DNA of 64,000 bases from Neolentinus lepideus HHB14362 ss-1 (taxonomy: Eukaryota > Basidiomycota > Agaricomycetes > Gloeophyllales > Gloeophyllaceae). The notes under the pieces are model-generated. The model made no database searches, had not been told where the DNA came from, and saw only the letters and a program-made list of their open reading frames with translations. Each line of letters opens with the position of its first letter. Within the stretch, counting starts at the first letter, position 1. Below, one piece after another: positions 12,074-23,046 of this stretch. The stretch lies in contig KV425565.1 of NCBI GenBank assembly GCA_001632425.1, forward strand, positions 386,016-450,015. The letters run 5' to 3'. The position numbers and the translations under genes are program-made.

Positions 12074-12733
12074 TCAGAAGATATCAGGCACTGTGGATGG
12101 TGATAATACGAGTCTGATGGTGTTTTTGAGTTGACAGAATGAAGCGTGACTGTGTGACCTAGGCTAATACAGCGACGCAGCTTAGTAGCGCGAGTACTTT
12201 GCAAGATATATACATAATACTTGCCATCGGTCAGTTGTCTTCATCAAGCGTCGACAATTTCCAGGACATGCTGTACAACCGGAGTCGGCCATAAGGCCAT
12301 CTTTTGAGGATCGGTGTGATTCCACCAAAGGTCTCAAGAAACGGCGTCCTCTGTACATTGCCGGTGTTCATTGGAAGAACAAGAACTACAGGCGTGTTCT
12401 TCTCAAAAGTGAATTCAAAAACGGCGGAGAAATCACACTGCAAGCACTATCCCGAGTATCGTGTCAATGCTGCCTCTAGCGTCCGGGGGCCCACTCCGTT
12501 CTTGTCCTTGTTTTCCGTCTCCTATTTCTCGCAAGATCTAACTTCGCTCGACAAACAATTAAAATAGGGTTGTCTGCGACCCTGCAGCGCCAGCGACGTG
12601 GTTCGCGACGCGTTGGACGCGTCTTTTACGTTAGCTGTTCCGCACCGAGGTACGGGGATCGTCTTGAGATCTGCCTAAATCCGTTTGGTCACGACGGACG
12701 CGGTACTGGTAGTTTTCCTTCTTCCCCTCCTCC
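12074..12733. promoter_or_regulatory. Divergent intergenic region upstream of the chromodomain gene
   Basis: About 660 bp between two divergently oriented genes, so it probably contains both promoters. ORFs on either strand (12231-12567) show no family signature. A pyrimidine-rich stretch (near 12715-12732) immediately precedes the ATG at 12734, as is common at fungal transcription starts. Confidence 0.4.
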
Positions 12734-14077
12734 ATGGCTGGTCCTGTTCGAAACGCGACTCTAGCTCATGCCCCTTATTCTCGACAGTCCGAGAAGAGTT
12801 GCATCGAAATCGAAGGGCGTGTCCTGTCAGTCTCGGCTGTCTTTGATACCCTCTTCTACTGGATGGCGGAGAGAGACGCGATTCGTCGAAGGAAGTTGGC
12901 AGGAGAGGCTGCCCCCTGGACGAAGGACCATATCCTCTGCGAGTACCAATTCACGAACGTCTTTCGTGTTTTCGATCGTACCTCGCAGTATATCTTGAGG
13001 AAGGTTATTAACCAAGGCAGCCAGGATGTGTACGAGACGTGCTTCCGAGTGATGCTATTCCGCACGTTCAATCGAATCAGTACCTGGGAGCTTCTGGATT
13101 CGGAACTTGATCTGACTTGGTCGAATTTCAACTTCAATGCGTACTGTCGCGTTCTAAGCAGGGCTGATGCCCCGCTGTACGGGCACGCATACATCTTGCC
13201 CGCCCCCAATGCATTTGGGAAAAAGAGGAATTATCAGAATCACCTCCTATTGTTGCGGCACATGCTGGAGGATGGGCTACCGGAAAAGTTAATGAGCGCT
13301 GTCAGTATGCGGGAAGCACAAAGCATTATCAGTACGTACATTGGCATGGGTCCGTTTCTCAGCTTCCAGTGAGTGACCTAGATAATCATGAATTATCATT
13401 GGCGCTAATTATGAAGACTCTTGCTGGATCTTAATATGAGCGCACATTTCCACTTCTCCGAGGACGAGTGGGTCATTTGTGGCCCAGGCGCTGAAGACGG
13501 ACTCCGCAAGATCTTCGGAGATGCGGTGAAGGGAATCGAACTCGAGGTTATGAAGTACCTCCGGGACACCCAGTTCGATCATTGGGCTCGACTGGGAATC
13601 ACAGACCTTCCGCGTCTGTACGAGGGGCGTACGGGCGTCACCCTTGTTGACCTGGAGCACTCTCTTTGTGAGTGCGAGAAGTACTCCCGGGTAAAGCACC
13701 CGAGTATCAAGGGCAAACGAAAGGTCATCAAGCAAGTTTACTCTGCCAGCAAGAAATCCTTGGATCTAGTCTTACCTGAGAAGTGGACACCGCGCGGCGG
13801 TACATCCAGCGCCCCGATATTTGTCACTCATCTACCTGACGAGCCACTGACTGAACTCGAAGAGTCGGACCCCGAATATGAGGTCTCCCATATCATCAAA
13901 GAGTCGCAGTTACCGGAGGGAGGCATGGAATACCTGGTGCGCTGGGTTGGGTGGGGGCCGGAGTGGGATCTGTGGCTCCCTGAGAGTCAACTCGGCGGCG
14001 CAACTGATGTCCTAAAGGATTGGTGGGATAAACGGGGTCGTAGGCGGCGACGTTTCAAGAAGACACCACAACAGTAA
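12734..14077 (+). CDS. HMUDK_hel (5-hmdU DNA kinase helical / thymine pyrophosphorylase-like) protein with C-terminal chromodomain
   Basis: Two exons, 12734-13368 and 13417-14077, joined across a 48-nt intron (GTGAGT donor), give 431 aa. Residues ~35-305 resemble the helical domain named after 5-hydroxymethyl-dU DNA kinase, also called alpha-glutamyl/putrescinyl-thymine pyrophosphorylase-like. The seed is ERDAIRRRKLAGEAAPWTKD (46-65), then ILCEYQFTNVFRVFDR and later DLEHSLCECEKY. Phage relatives act on hypermodified thymine precursors in DNA. Eukaryotic members, known mainly from fungi, lack an assigned reaction. Residues ~365-417 form a chromodomain: EYEVSHII, YLVRWVGW, a second aromatic patch EWDLWLP, then a helix LKDWW. 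These supply the Tyr/Trp/Trp needed for an aromatic cage that reads methyl-lysine. The C-terminus is a basic patch (RGRRRRRFKK), likely nuclear targeting or DNA contact. The fusion implies a chromatin-directed DNA-modification or base-recognition role; that is inference. No partner enzyme (TET/JBP, methyltransferase) is in the window. Confidence 0.82.
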
Positions 14078-14404
14078 GAGTGAGTGAAGTGGTCATTCTG
14101 ATCAATGATGGAATTATAATATGGAACATCAGATGGGCGCTGTGTAATTAATGTACCATATTTAGGCCTTCCTTCTTGTAGAATGACTCTGCCCCAGCGT
14201 TTATGACAAGGATCATATACTCAGGCTATCCACATCGAAGGACTGGGAATCTTCGCCTCAAATTACATTCCGGGATGTCCTTCCACATCTATTGGGAGGG
14301 GAAATTATAGGTAAAGATGGCGTGAAATCTACATTTTCTGCATTATATGGCCCGGTTACGAGATATATCCAGTGATGAGCAAGAAGATGGGAACAGCGAG
14401 TTGT
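14078..14404. other. Intergenic
   Basis: AT-rich 3' flank of the chromodomain gene; no gene seen. Confidence 0.5.
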
Positions 14405-14602
14405 CTATTTTGGGGTAGGCTTTGAGCTGTTCTGTGGCTCGGATGAAGACCAACCCTTAATGTCGGAGGGCTTGGGCTTGGGTTTAGGCTTCCCTGCCTT
14501 GACTGGCAGACGAAGCGGTCCTCGCGGGAATGGCTTGTCGTCCTCGACAATTACTCTGTTCCATTCGAAATCATAAAGTAAATCATAAAGTTGAAGTACC
14601 AT
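14405..14602 (-). CDS. Small ORF with Lys/Pro-repeat tail, possible gene fragment
   Basis: 65-codon ORF starting MVLQLYDLLYDFEWNRV and ending in a Lys-Pro repeat (GKPKPKPKP) plus a Ser/Pro tail. The start may really be an internal exon: an upstream minus-strand stretch (MQYDEGGVKEPLLRSE, near 14690) ends at a GTACTA that could be a donor. The tail resembles that of the ORF set at 15560-15916, so the two may be diverged duplicates. No domain recognised. Confidence 0.35.
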   Translation of the reverse strand: MVLQLYDLLYDFEWNRVIVEDDKPFPRGPLRLPVKAGKPKPKPKPSDIKGWSSSEPQNSSKPTPK

Positions 14603-15559
14603 AAAGCATAGTCAGTACTAGTACTGTGTCGTGGAGGTTGCGTTCGCTTCGTAGTAAGGGTTCTTTGACTCCTCCTTCATCGTACTGCATGGGGACGTCA
14701 GTACGCCGCTCTACTGTGAGCTACGAAGATGATGGTGACAAGCCTCTTCAGTTCAAGTAGAGATGTGACTTGAAGAACGAGGCAGGAGTCTGTGTGAGAC
14801 CGCTATAGTGGGTTCAGGTCTTTTTAATGACTTCTAAACAGCGCCTAGACATGCAGAGCTTGATCTACGGGCATGAAATGTCAGAAATTTCTGAACTGCC
14901 CTTGCAAGACCCTGCAACGCCCGCAAGACTAACTATTCTCTGAGAATGCCCGGATCATTGTAATGGTATTGCCATGGGCCTTGCCATGGACTTCTAAGGT
15001 CCAAATATCACGGAATTGCCTTGTCAGGTCATGGCAAGCCAGTCTCAAGGTCCCCAAGACTTTTCCCTTGCAAGGTGAATCGGGTTTTACCGACAAATGC
15101 TATGCATGTATTGCGTTATGACCGAGTTTGCGGCGCATCGAGGCAATTTGCTCTGCTCGTTAAATCAAACAGCTGTCCGGTCGTATTCCTTTGACAGAAC
15201 ACCCATATTCAAGCCTGCATCGACCCAAATGCAGCCCTTGTATTATAAAGAGCAAAAGTTCCTGATGATTTCCGTGTGGTGCAAATGCGCGGACTTTGGA
15301 AGCAGTGTTAGGGAAACACGTGAGAGAAGTGATCGACGAATCGTTGTGACCGAGGAACGATTGAAGGGAAGAGTGCAACACTAGCAGCTCTGCAGCACCG
15401 CCATTACAATAGGCAGAACCCCGGAGAAATGTTAATAAGCGTGTAATTTATCAATAGTCCGTACGCAACAATATATAATAATCTCGAGAACAATATAGTG
15501 TCTATAATTGACACTTCAGCGTATGAAAGGTCCAAAAGAGTGAGTCTACGACTATCCTC
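14603..15559. other. Gene-free stretch with short palindromic words
   Basis: No gene supported. Near 14890-15070 there are short self-complementary words such as GCCATGGGCCTTGCCATGG and repeated CTTGCAAG, possibly a transposon relic. ORFs on opposite strands at 15097-15384 are mutual shadows. Confidence 0.3.
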
Positions 15560-15916
15560 TCAAGCTTGTTTCGTTCCGCCATTGGGTTTGGGTTTGGGGT
15601 TACCAGGCTTGGGTCCGGGCTTGGGTTTGCCTGAATCAGTTTGATTAGCAGGTCCTCTGGGTCTTATCTTTCCAGCAAATCGCATGGCCTTTCTGTTGAT
15701 CGTCTTCATCGAATACAAATCCCGCACAAACTGGATCTGCCACGCACATATCACGCCCGGTAAGTCCATAAGGAGTCTTTACAGGATTCTCCTTGTCTTG
15801 GCCATTGACAGAAAGTAATCTGGAGCTTGCTTCAGTAGGACAAGGTGGTTTCCTCAGGTGCAACGTACTTGGCTTCAACGACCTTCGCTACGCTACAAGG
15901 GACCGAGGAGAGCGCA
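15560..15916 (-). pseudogene. Lys/Pro-tailed small protein, probably frame-broken duplicate
   Basis: An upstream exon-like piece begins at an ATG at 15916 (MNALSSVPCSVAKVV) and can splice through a GTACGT donor into a clearly coding stretch (SRLLSVNGQDKENPVKTPYG, then RDMCVADPVCAGFVFDEDD). That frame stops at 15645. The overlapping frame downstream encodes KIRPRGPANQTDSGKPKPG and further Lys-Pro units, like the tail at 14405-14602. No GT donor bridges the two frames, so I infer a one-base frameshift. Alternatively the first frame ends naturally and the resemblance is coincidence. Paired Cys residues hint at a secreted protein, but no signal peptide is visible. Confidence 0.4.
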
Positions 15917-18900
15917 TTCATTCTGAAGCTCTGAGTGTTCAATCCAGGGACGCACCTTGATGATTGGTCGTCGGTACATTTATCTACTGCCATTTCCCCG
16001 TTCTGTCCGCTTCCTTCGAAACTGAGAGTTCATAAGCACCCCGTACCGGCATATGAAGGGGACAATACGAACTGTTCCACTGCCCGTCTATACAAAGGGT
16101 CATATGCCATACTACGAAAGCGGTAAGTAGCCTGTGGGTACAGTGTTGATCCTTCAATACCTTGTCTCCAGGATAACGGCAGGTTGTTCAGTAAGCCTGC
16201 ATATGCAAAGTTGCAAACTTTCAACGGTTGACTCTACTCGATTGCGATGGTCAGCGTACCCGTTGGTAACGAGCTGGAGCTCTGCTTCGAGAGAAAGTTG
16301 ATTCCGGACGTTTGCCATAGTCCTGAGTGGGTTGTATATGGTTCTGGAAGTGCTAGAGATGAGTCGTTTCTGGATCTACGGCAGTCATACGAGCCCACTT
16401 TTATACGTTTAAATTCGAGCCACTGCCTGGTCAATCGGTAGAATCCGCGAAAATTTGTCAACATCAATACCTCTGTGGGTCTCGCCTGACATAGACTTGA
16501 ATAGCCCGTTACGACAGGATGGAATAGTTCAGCCTCGCAATCAAAAACACCTTGTCATACTGAGACGTGAGATACCACATAATCCCTGTTCGAGAAGCGG
16601 ATTTATTTACCATAAAGACTATCGAACCCAAATCAGACAGTCCTTTGCCATGCAATCTCAAACAATCCAGGTGACTATGGCACACGATTTGCACCGTTAC
16701 GAACGCAAAACAATCGATAAGCCCTAATATTGCGGTACCGCTCCGCCGGGTTTCAGAGGATCACCCCCACCCCTGATCGGAAACTTCCACCGTCAATTAT
16801 TGTACGGCCACTCTTGATCACAGATCCGAAGAGATCAAACAGATCTGAAGGATCAGAATGCAAGATACTCGGTCGTCTATAGACCTGGATGTTGAGTACA
16901 CCAAGTGCGAGCAGCCATTTGCCCATTGCGGACGAAGTTATCCTCGTGGCTAAGTCAGCTCAGGGGACTGCTCGCGCGGGATGCATTGTTATCAAAGTAT
17001 GCGACGGACGAGAGCGAGCACTGAGGCAGCCTATGAGAGAGTAGAGCCCCAGAGTGTATGCCTCAAACAAGTACGAACGCCTGTTCGGCCCTCTCGCACA
17101 TGACTTCAGCACATTCCACCTCTTTGCTGTGCGGGGAGGAACCGCGAGGAAGCGGCTGCTGGGAATGCCACACCCAACATAAGCGAATACTATCGATCCA
17201 GTGATGCCACTGCCTTCGACTACAGAAGACTGTGGCAAGAGACCATAGAAAATTCCATTATAACCTCGACGGTGCCACAAAGGACCAGACCTCAATCGAG
17301 TCGCCAAGTTCCGGACAGACCTCGTATGACAACGGTCAATCAGTAAGGTGCCACATCGCTCTGCCATCGAAGAAAGAGGGAGCTGGAAGAACCAACGGAA
17401 TTGATAGGCGAATTGCGGAGGTTTCCTCGCCGGTCGCAGTGCCTCCGCCCTCGATCCGGTGGGAGGTACATCGGAGGATATTCACTTGGCAAAAAATGCT
17501 CAAACTCCAACCGATATGCAGAAGGGGGGCCTAATGGCACCCTTCCGACAGCCTAAGTCACTGCGAATGCGCAGGTAGCAGTGAGACCACCGCCATTATT
17601 CCAAAAAACTGGGGAACAATTTCGAATTCATGACCCGAAACCGACACTGAATTTCCAACAGCCTCACCACGAAGTGGAATGGACGACTGCGTTGAAGCAA
17701 TTTGTGGCAACCCTCGGATTACCACTATGGCCGCGATGGATGGCTGCCAATGAAATGCGGGCCCAGCATTGCTCGCAACCGTAAAGAATGTGAGCCTCTC
17801 ACGAAAAGCAAATGTCAAACCTCACCTAGGTATAGCATCAGCAGGCGTCGGAACTTTCCTTGGGCTCTCGGTACTCGGTCAGTAGGAATTCGCAACAAGA
17901 TCTGACAGAGTTCCGGAGCCGTCAACCTTCAGCCCCATGCTGCCGAAATCATCGCGTCAGTCTGTCAGGGCCTGAACTGAGATAACAGTATATCATTCCT
18001 TGACGTATACCTGCTACCTCGCCAACAGAAGAGTATATTTTTGAGCGAGAGGAGCTCGCACCTGATGATTATACCAGAGACTGATCCGTCCTTCATAGCC
18101 CAAGCTCGAGCCGAAGTCATCGGAGACCCATATGTTTTAGACCAACACGACGACACTTCCACGCCATGAGCATACAGTCAACGACTGCTTTTGCAAAGAG
18201 AAGGTGCCCCATTCACAGTTTGGGGCTCTGCTCGAACACTAGAGGTCATCGGTAAGCGATGATAATTGGCCGGCGAAAAGACTCAACGATGCTACTCACG
18301 TTATCTGTGACAATCGATGAAAGCGTTGGGAGCTATTCCACATGTCGCCGAGACAAGTCCAAGGCACCAGTAAAATTGTATGGAACAAACCGAGATCATG
18401 CGGGGCTGGCAATCATTGCAGGTGAAAAACACTGGCAGTGCCTCACTTAAATGTATCAGGAGGTGATTAGTAAAGACGCCAGTGACGGGGACTTTACGGC
18501 ATTGTAATGTTCAGAACGATGCGTCCCGAGACCTCAGGCAGACAAGGTGAGATGGGAAGTAATGGAAACTGTACCCGCAACCGTACGTGCTGCCGGATAT
18601 GTCTTGGCTACCGCAGCACCTCCCATGACTATCGAGGTAAGGCGACATGTTTTGGATCTTCGCTCGGCCGATCATGATCAGATGTATGACATTGTATGTC
18701 CTAAAGCTGTGTAAGGAAGCGCGCGAATCCTAGTACGAGCTTGCCAATGCTGTGAGGAGGCGTGAGCCGGCAGAATGCAAGGCACACAGAGACCGGTGCG
18801 TACAAAGAAGGAAGCATCAAGAGGAACTTGCAGCTAAATGTCGGCTTCATACCAGGAGTGATCCAAGGCTTTCCGGTAGATTCGCCGTAGTACATAGCGG

Positions 18901-19191
18901 AAACCTTAGATGTTGCCAGATTAGCTGACCATGACAAGAGGGGTCTTCTTCATATCGAGTGCGTTCTAGCTCCGATTCGGAGTATGTACGGTGTTGAAGG
19001 CATAGAAGCTTGACACGCTCTTATAAGAACTCGGAGTTGGACTCGAGCTTCGTAGCTCTTCCTAGTCGTGGTACGACATTTCGTGTAGTCTCGGCGCCAG
19101 ATATGCAGATCAAACTCTGTTCTCGGCATGCGCGAATTCGGCCAAGTCTCGGCAACTTTTAATTTTGCTTTCGACTTCGGACTGAGGAGAG
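15917..19191. other. Degraded or non-coding tract with gene fragments
   Basis: About 3.3 kb without an intact gene. Short open stretches occur on both strands (for example plus 17980-18168 beginning ISFLDVYLLPRQQKS, plus 17581-17784, minus 16234-16467) but are separated by stops and lack consistent intron borders. I could not assign any to a family. This looks like relics of one or more genes before the first inverted-repeat element. Confidence 0.35.
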
Positions 19192-19689
19192 CAAGTAAGT
19201 CACTGGGAAACGACAGTCCGCGGACTGTCCGGCTTAGTCAGCAGTCCGAGACATATTCGATAGCGACGGTTTCAACCTGTGGCGTGGGTAGTTTGACCTC
19301 TATTCGGACTCACCGACGCGCAGAAAGCACTGCCACATTGATGCGCCAAGCATGAGTTGCAGCGCCGGCGGCACTCGAGAGTCGAACATCGTGCGATGGT
19401 GGCGACTCTGGCTGCACTCTTTGCCCGTGCTGAGCCAACTCAACTTTCATCTCTGTCATGGCTAATATTGTGCGCTTTGTGCGCCTTACGAAGCGGTGCA
19501 TTCAGCTCGGTCAACACCGACTTGATGTGTTTGGTAGCGGGCGGAGTTACCATAAGAAGGGAGGGCGGGACTCTCTTACACCACATGTAGTAAAAATAAC
19601 CGTCGCGCTGTCCGTAACCAACATCAAATACGGACAAATAAGTTACTCGGGAACGGACTGTCGTCTCCCAGTAACTTATTTGTTCTGGG
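19192..19689. mobile_element. Non-autonomous terminal-inverted-repeat element (MITE-like), copy 1
   Basis: Left end reads AAGTAAGTCACTGGGAAACG and right end CGTCTCCCAGTAACTTATTT. The right end reverse-complemented gives AAATAAGTTACTGGGAGACG, matching the left end. A CAGTCCGCGGACTG palindrome sits just inside the left terminus. The interior (about 19370-19600) is strongly similar to the copy at 33062-33546 in the same orientation, including the shared run TTGCCCGTGCTGAGCC. No transposase ORF fits. The right end of this copy also holds an extra inverted piece (AAATAAGTTACT before AGTAACTTATTT). Confidence 0.75.
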
Positions 19690-20506
19690 ACTGAGCCACT
19701 TATCGGATTCTCAGTCTAGTTGACTATGAGCCCAAGATCCGTACGAGTGCACCAATCCAGGCTCTTGCACGAATATCACAAGGCTTGAAAAGACATAGGA
19801 TTGGCAGCACGATTTCATTGGGAATCGTTGCAATTGATTAGCAAGCTAAAGCCATGGATGTAATCCTGCCGGTTTCCGTAAGTTGGTGCGGGTCAACAGG
19901 ATTCCTTAAGGCTGTTTCGCACCGAGGTCAAGTCATGGTGAGCGCGTTTCCAGAATCATGGTGGGCTGAAGTGCACACAAGGTCCGCGTTCCCCGCCTCG
20001 GCCCATGCGCGAACCGTGGGAATCCCGGGGGTATAATACGAACCCCTGCCAACGCAGAAAATTGCAGGTTCCGCTAGGTCCCTTTGTGTCCCCTCCAGCA
20101 ACGTCGTCGACAACGGCCAACTCGTAAAAGAAAGTCTTTCTCTGATCTATGAAAGCCGACAGACTGCTTTGGTACGTGTCTGTTGTCCACCATCCTTACA
20201 CTTAGGTGTCCTAATCTCCACTACAGTAGCACGAATCAGACGAACGAGATTCTCTTCGGACCCCTTGCTTTCCTTGTCGACACCGACAGGCCACCTTAGG
20301 ACCCGGAGGATTTCCCTCTTGACGAGACTTGCACATCTCTTCTGCCTTGGCTAATGGGATAATTGCACACGAGCGATCGGTCACATCAGGTTACCTATTC
20401 CTGTATCTTGGAACGTCATAGACACTAGACCGACTAGAAAACAAACGCACGAAGTCGCTCGACTACCCTAGAATTCAACAGTGATACCCACCTCGCACTG
20501 CCAACG
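19690..20506. other. Intergenic, promoter side of the 20.5-kb gene
   Basis: No gene recognised. Pyrimidine-rich sequence near 20200-20350 lies a few hundred bases upstream of the next ATG. Confidence 0.4.
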
Positions 20507-22193
20507 ATGCACGCGCTCAAGAGCCAGTCCTTCTTCCGCCCTTCCAGCAGGCCTTCTTCCCCAGCTCCAGGTATTACTCCCCCTTCTCGCTCTGATTCAG
20601 GTACCAGCCTGCGTGAGTCACGGCCCCGTACCAAGCTCTCTCTCAGCACTTTCAGGAAACCATCACCGGCGCCTCTCATCCCTGTTACACCCGCCACCCT
20701 CATCCAGGACGGCTCGTACTTGGATGCGCTTAGCCTCAAGCTGAGCGAGGGCGTCTCGAAGGCGCTGGCTCAACCCAGCGGTGCTACGAATCCCACAGAG
20801 ATACTGAATGGAAGGAGACCTATTCCTGCTGGCAGGGGTAAAGCATTGGGCAATTTGATCGCTTCGTACGTATACTTCTTATCAATCAGGATAGCCATAC
20901 TTATCAGATGACAGGGAATTCAATGCATCGAAGGACAATGCACATTTGCGTCGCGCCGTACTCCGCGCTTTGCAGCGTCCTTTGTCCGTCCTCCTGACGA
21001 ACATTTCCACGGACCTCTTACCACTCCTTTCATCTTCTGCCTTCGTTTCCCCTCCCGCTCCTACTATTCAAGCTCCAAATCCCAATGCTACCCAATCGCA
21101 TGCGCTGGCACTCGCCAATTTCGCCGGGGAGTTGTTGGAGACATTTGACGAGTTGGGTCTGGGTTTGGAAAGTGACAACAGGGGGGATAACTTGAAGTCC
21201 GTCCGTGAGGGCCTTGCGTCTGTCGTGCACCGAGTAGTCAATCCTCTGGTCACCGGTATCAAGAACGATTTGGCGCGAAAGGTAGAGGAGCTAGAACGTC
21301 CCGGCAACGCCCCCGGTGCTGTCCTAAAGGGTGGTGCGAAGACCGCGCTACATCCATCGATCGCTGCTATGCAACCTATCATGCTTATCTACGCCAAGGC
21401 CTTGATGCGGTATACCCCAACCGGTGCATCGCAAAGTTCCCTTGCGAGTCTCATAATCTCCATTGTGTGGCGGGGATTAGTGGCTATATCGCACCGTGCG
21501 GACATCGCTGGCTCGTCTCCTACCAGCTCTCCGCCTAGTCCGTTCTTGGGTGTATCTAAGAAGCGTCGTGGATCCTCCACTACACCGCCTATCACGCCTC
21601 CGGCTTCCAGGTTCACGATGAAGCTGCCTCCTTCTCGCCCGCCTTCTCCGCCTGCTCTTCTTGCGCCTCCCAGTCCTGTCGCTGATGCGCGCGCTCTATA
21701 TGAGTTGCTAAACATGCTTCCTCGTCCGGCTGCAGACAAGAAGGCGACCCGGATTGCACGCGAGGCTGTGGATGAAGCTTTCGATGGGTTGAAAGCGCTT
21801 GTGTCCCTCCTCGAAGCGGTGCAGGCTAACGGCACCCACGTCAAGACTGGCAGCGTGGAGGAGCTTGAGAAGGACTTGGATGTGCTTACTGCGGGACTGC
21901 CCCTCATGATCGCATTGCCTGTTCTGCTGCGCGCGTACGTTTACGCTCCCAAGGCCGATGCCCGCGAGCCAGTGCAGGTTCGCACTGTCGCGTCCATGGT
22001 CGGACTTTCCGAGGATGAGTATCGGAAAGGATGTCTCGCTGGATATGGCCGAGCGGAGGATTGTGAAGTCACGGTAGGTGAGCGCGTGTATAATGCCTTG
22101 CGCAAGGACGCGGGGTTACGGGCCCAATCGGAGTCTGGACACGAAGCCGTGCTACTGTGGTTGGAGGGTCGGATCAACAGGGAAGACGATTGA
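20507..22193 (+). CDS. Conserved hypothetical protein, Ser/Pro-rich, mostly helical
   Basis: Two exons (20507-20865 and 20915-22193, 49-nt intron with GTACGT donor) encode 545 aa. The N-terminus is Ser/Pro/Arg-rich and probably disordered (to ~residue 65). A helical core follows with FAGELLETFDELGLGLE and LHPSIAAMQPIMLIYAKAL, a hydrophobic stretch LIISIVWRGLVAIS, and a second Ser/Pro linker (GSSTTPPITPPASR). The C-terminal helical domain includes ADARALYELLNMLPRP, ELEKDLDVLTAGLPLMIALP and ends EAVLLWLEGRINRED. Hydrophobic segments look amphipathic rather than clearly transmembrane. I do not recognise a named family. Quality of splicing and length make it a confident gene of unknown function. 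Confidence 0.85.
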
Positions 22194-23046
22194 CTGTATG
22201 GACCTTTGTGTGTATGTATTTATCTTATCTATCTAAGGGATATCCACTGGGTTCTATGTCATACGCTGGGTCATCTTCGAACGTGAATAGCCCTCAATTC
22301 TAGCTGATAGCTCTTAAGAGGAAGAGAACGCTGTACAGCAGTGGAGCCAGCCTGCTACTTTATTTCCAGCGTCGTGCGCTGATATTCTTCCTGGGTATCA
22401 AGTTCTAATCGTGAGGTGAGCCAACAGGACGTGTTGTCTTATCATTGACGCTCAACAAGCTCAGGCGCCGGTGCGTAGCTGTCACGAGAGTCTCGCCATT
22501 GTCAGAGATCATGTCTCGATGAGTGTCTTCCCTGCATGTCTTCCCTGCATGTCTTCCCTACTTGCTCCATGCGAAAATGGGAAGCGAAAGGGACAGTCCT
22601 GCTTTGACTTCGCTAACTACGATAGGCCGAACTTGCACAAACAGTACCAAGAAATTACTGCTGTCTCAATTCACTACATGTCAGCGTTTGCATTGTACGC
22701 AAGGGTAAGTAGTATCCTCAGGGTAAAGGGTTGCCTTTTCGAACGATCTTCTCTGGGACCTGAGAATATATAGGCTCCTCAAACTTTCCAAGGCGTCTGA
22801 GATATGGATCCATGTGTACTCGGATCTTTCGAGCCAATGGTGGTCGTTCAGCAAGGAAGTTGCGCACCGCCATATCCTGTTTAGAGGACGAAGCAACTGC
22901 CTGAGGTCAAATTTATTCTTGTATCAAGCGCTTTGTCTGGTACGGAGATGATGTTAAGGGAGGCGCCTTCATTCAAAAAGGCCTCCTCCACAAGGTTTTT
23001 CTCCCCCTCAGCATTGAAAGGGCTGTAATCTGTTGCGTGCACTACC
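22194..23046. other. Intergenic, upstream of kinase 1
   Basis: No gene seen. A stretch near 22778-22825 resembles one at 25310-25360 upstream of the next kinase (shared words such as CCAAGGCGTC/CCAGGGCGTC and GATATGG), so the tandem duplication may include 5' flanks. Confidence 0.4.
22524..22559. repeat. Short tandem repeat, 13-bp unit, 2.8 copies
   Basis: The unit TGTCTTCCCTGCA is repeated twice exactly and followed by a partial third copy. No function inferred. Confidence 0.8.

Noticed and set aside
21389..21907. 172-aa minus-strand ORF
   Set aside because: Fully antisense to exon 2 of the 20.5-kb gene and explained by its codon composition.
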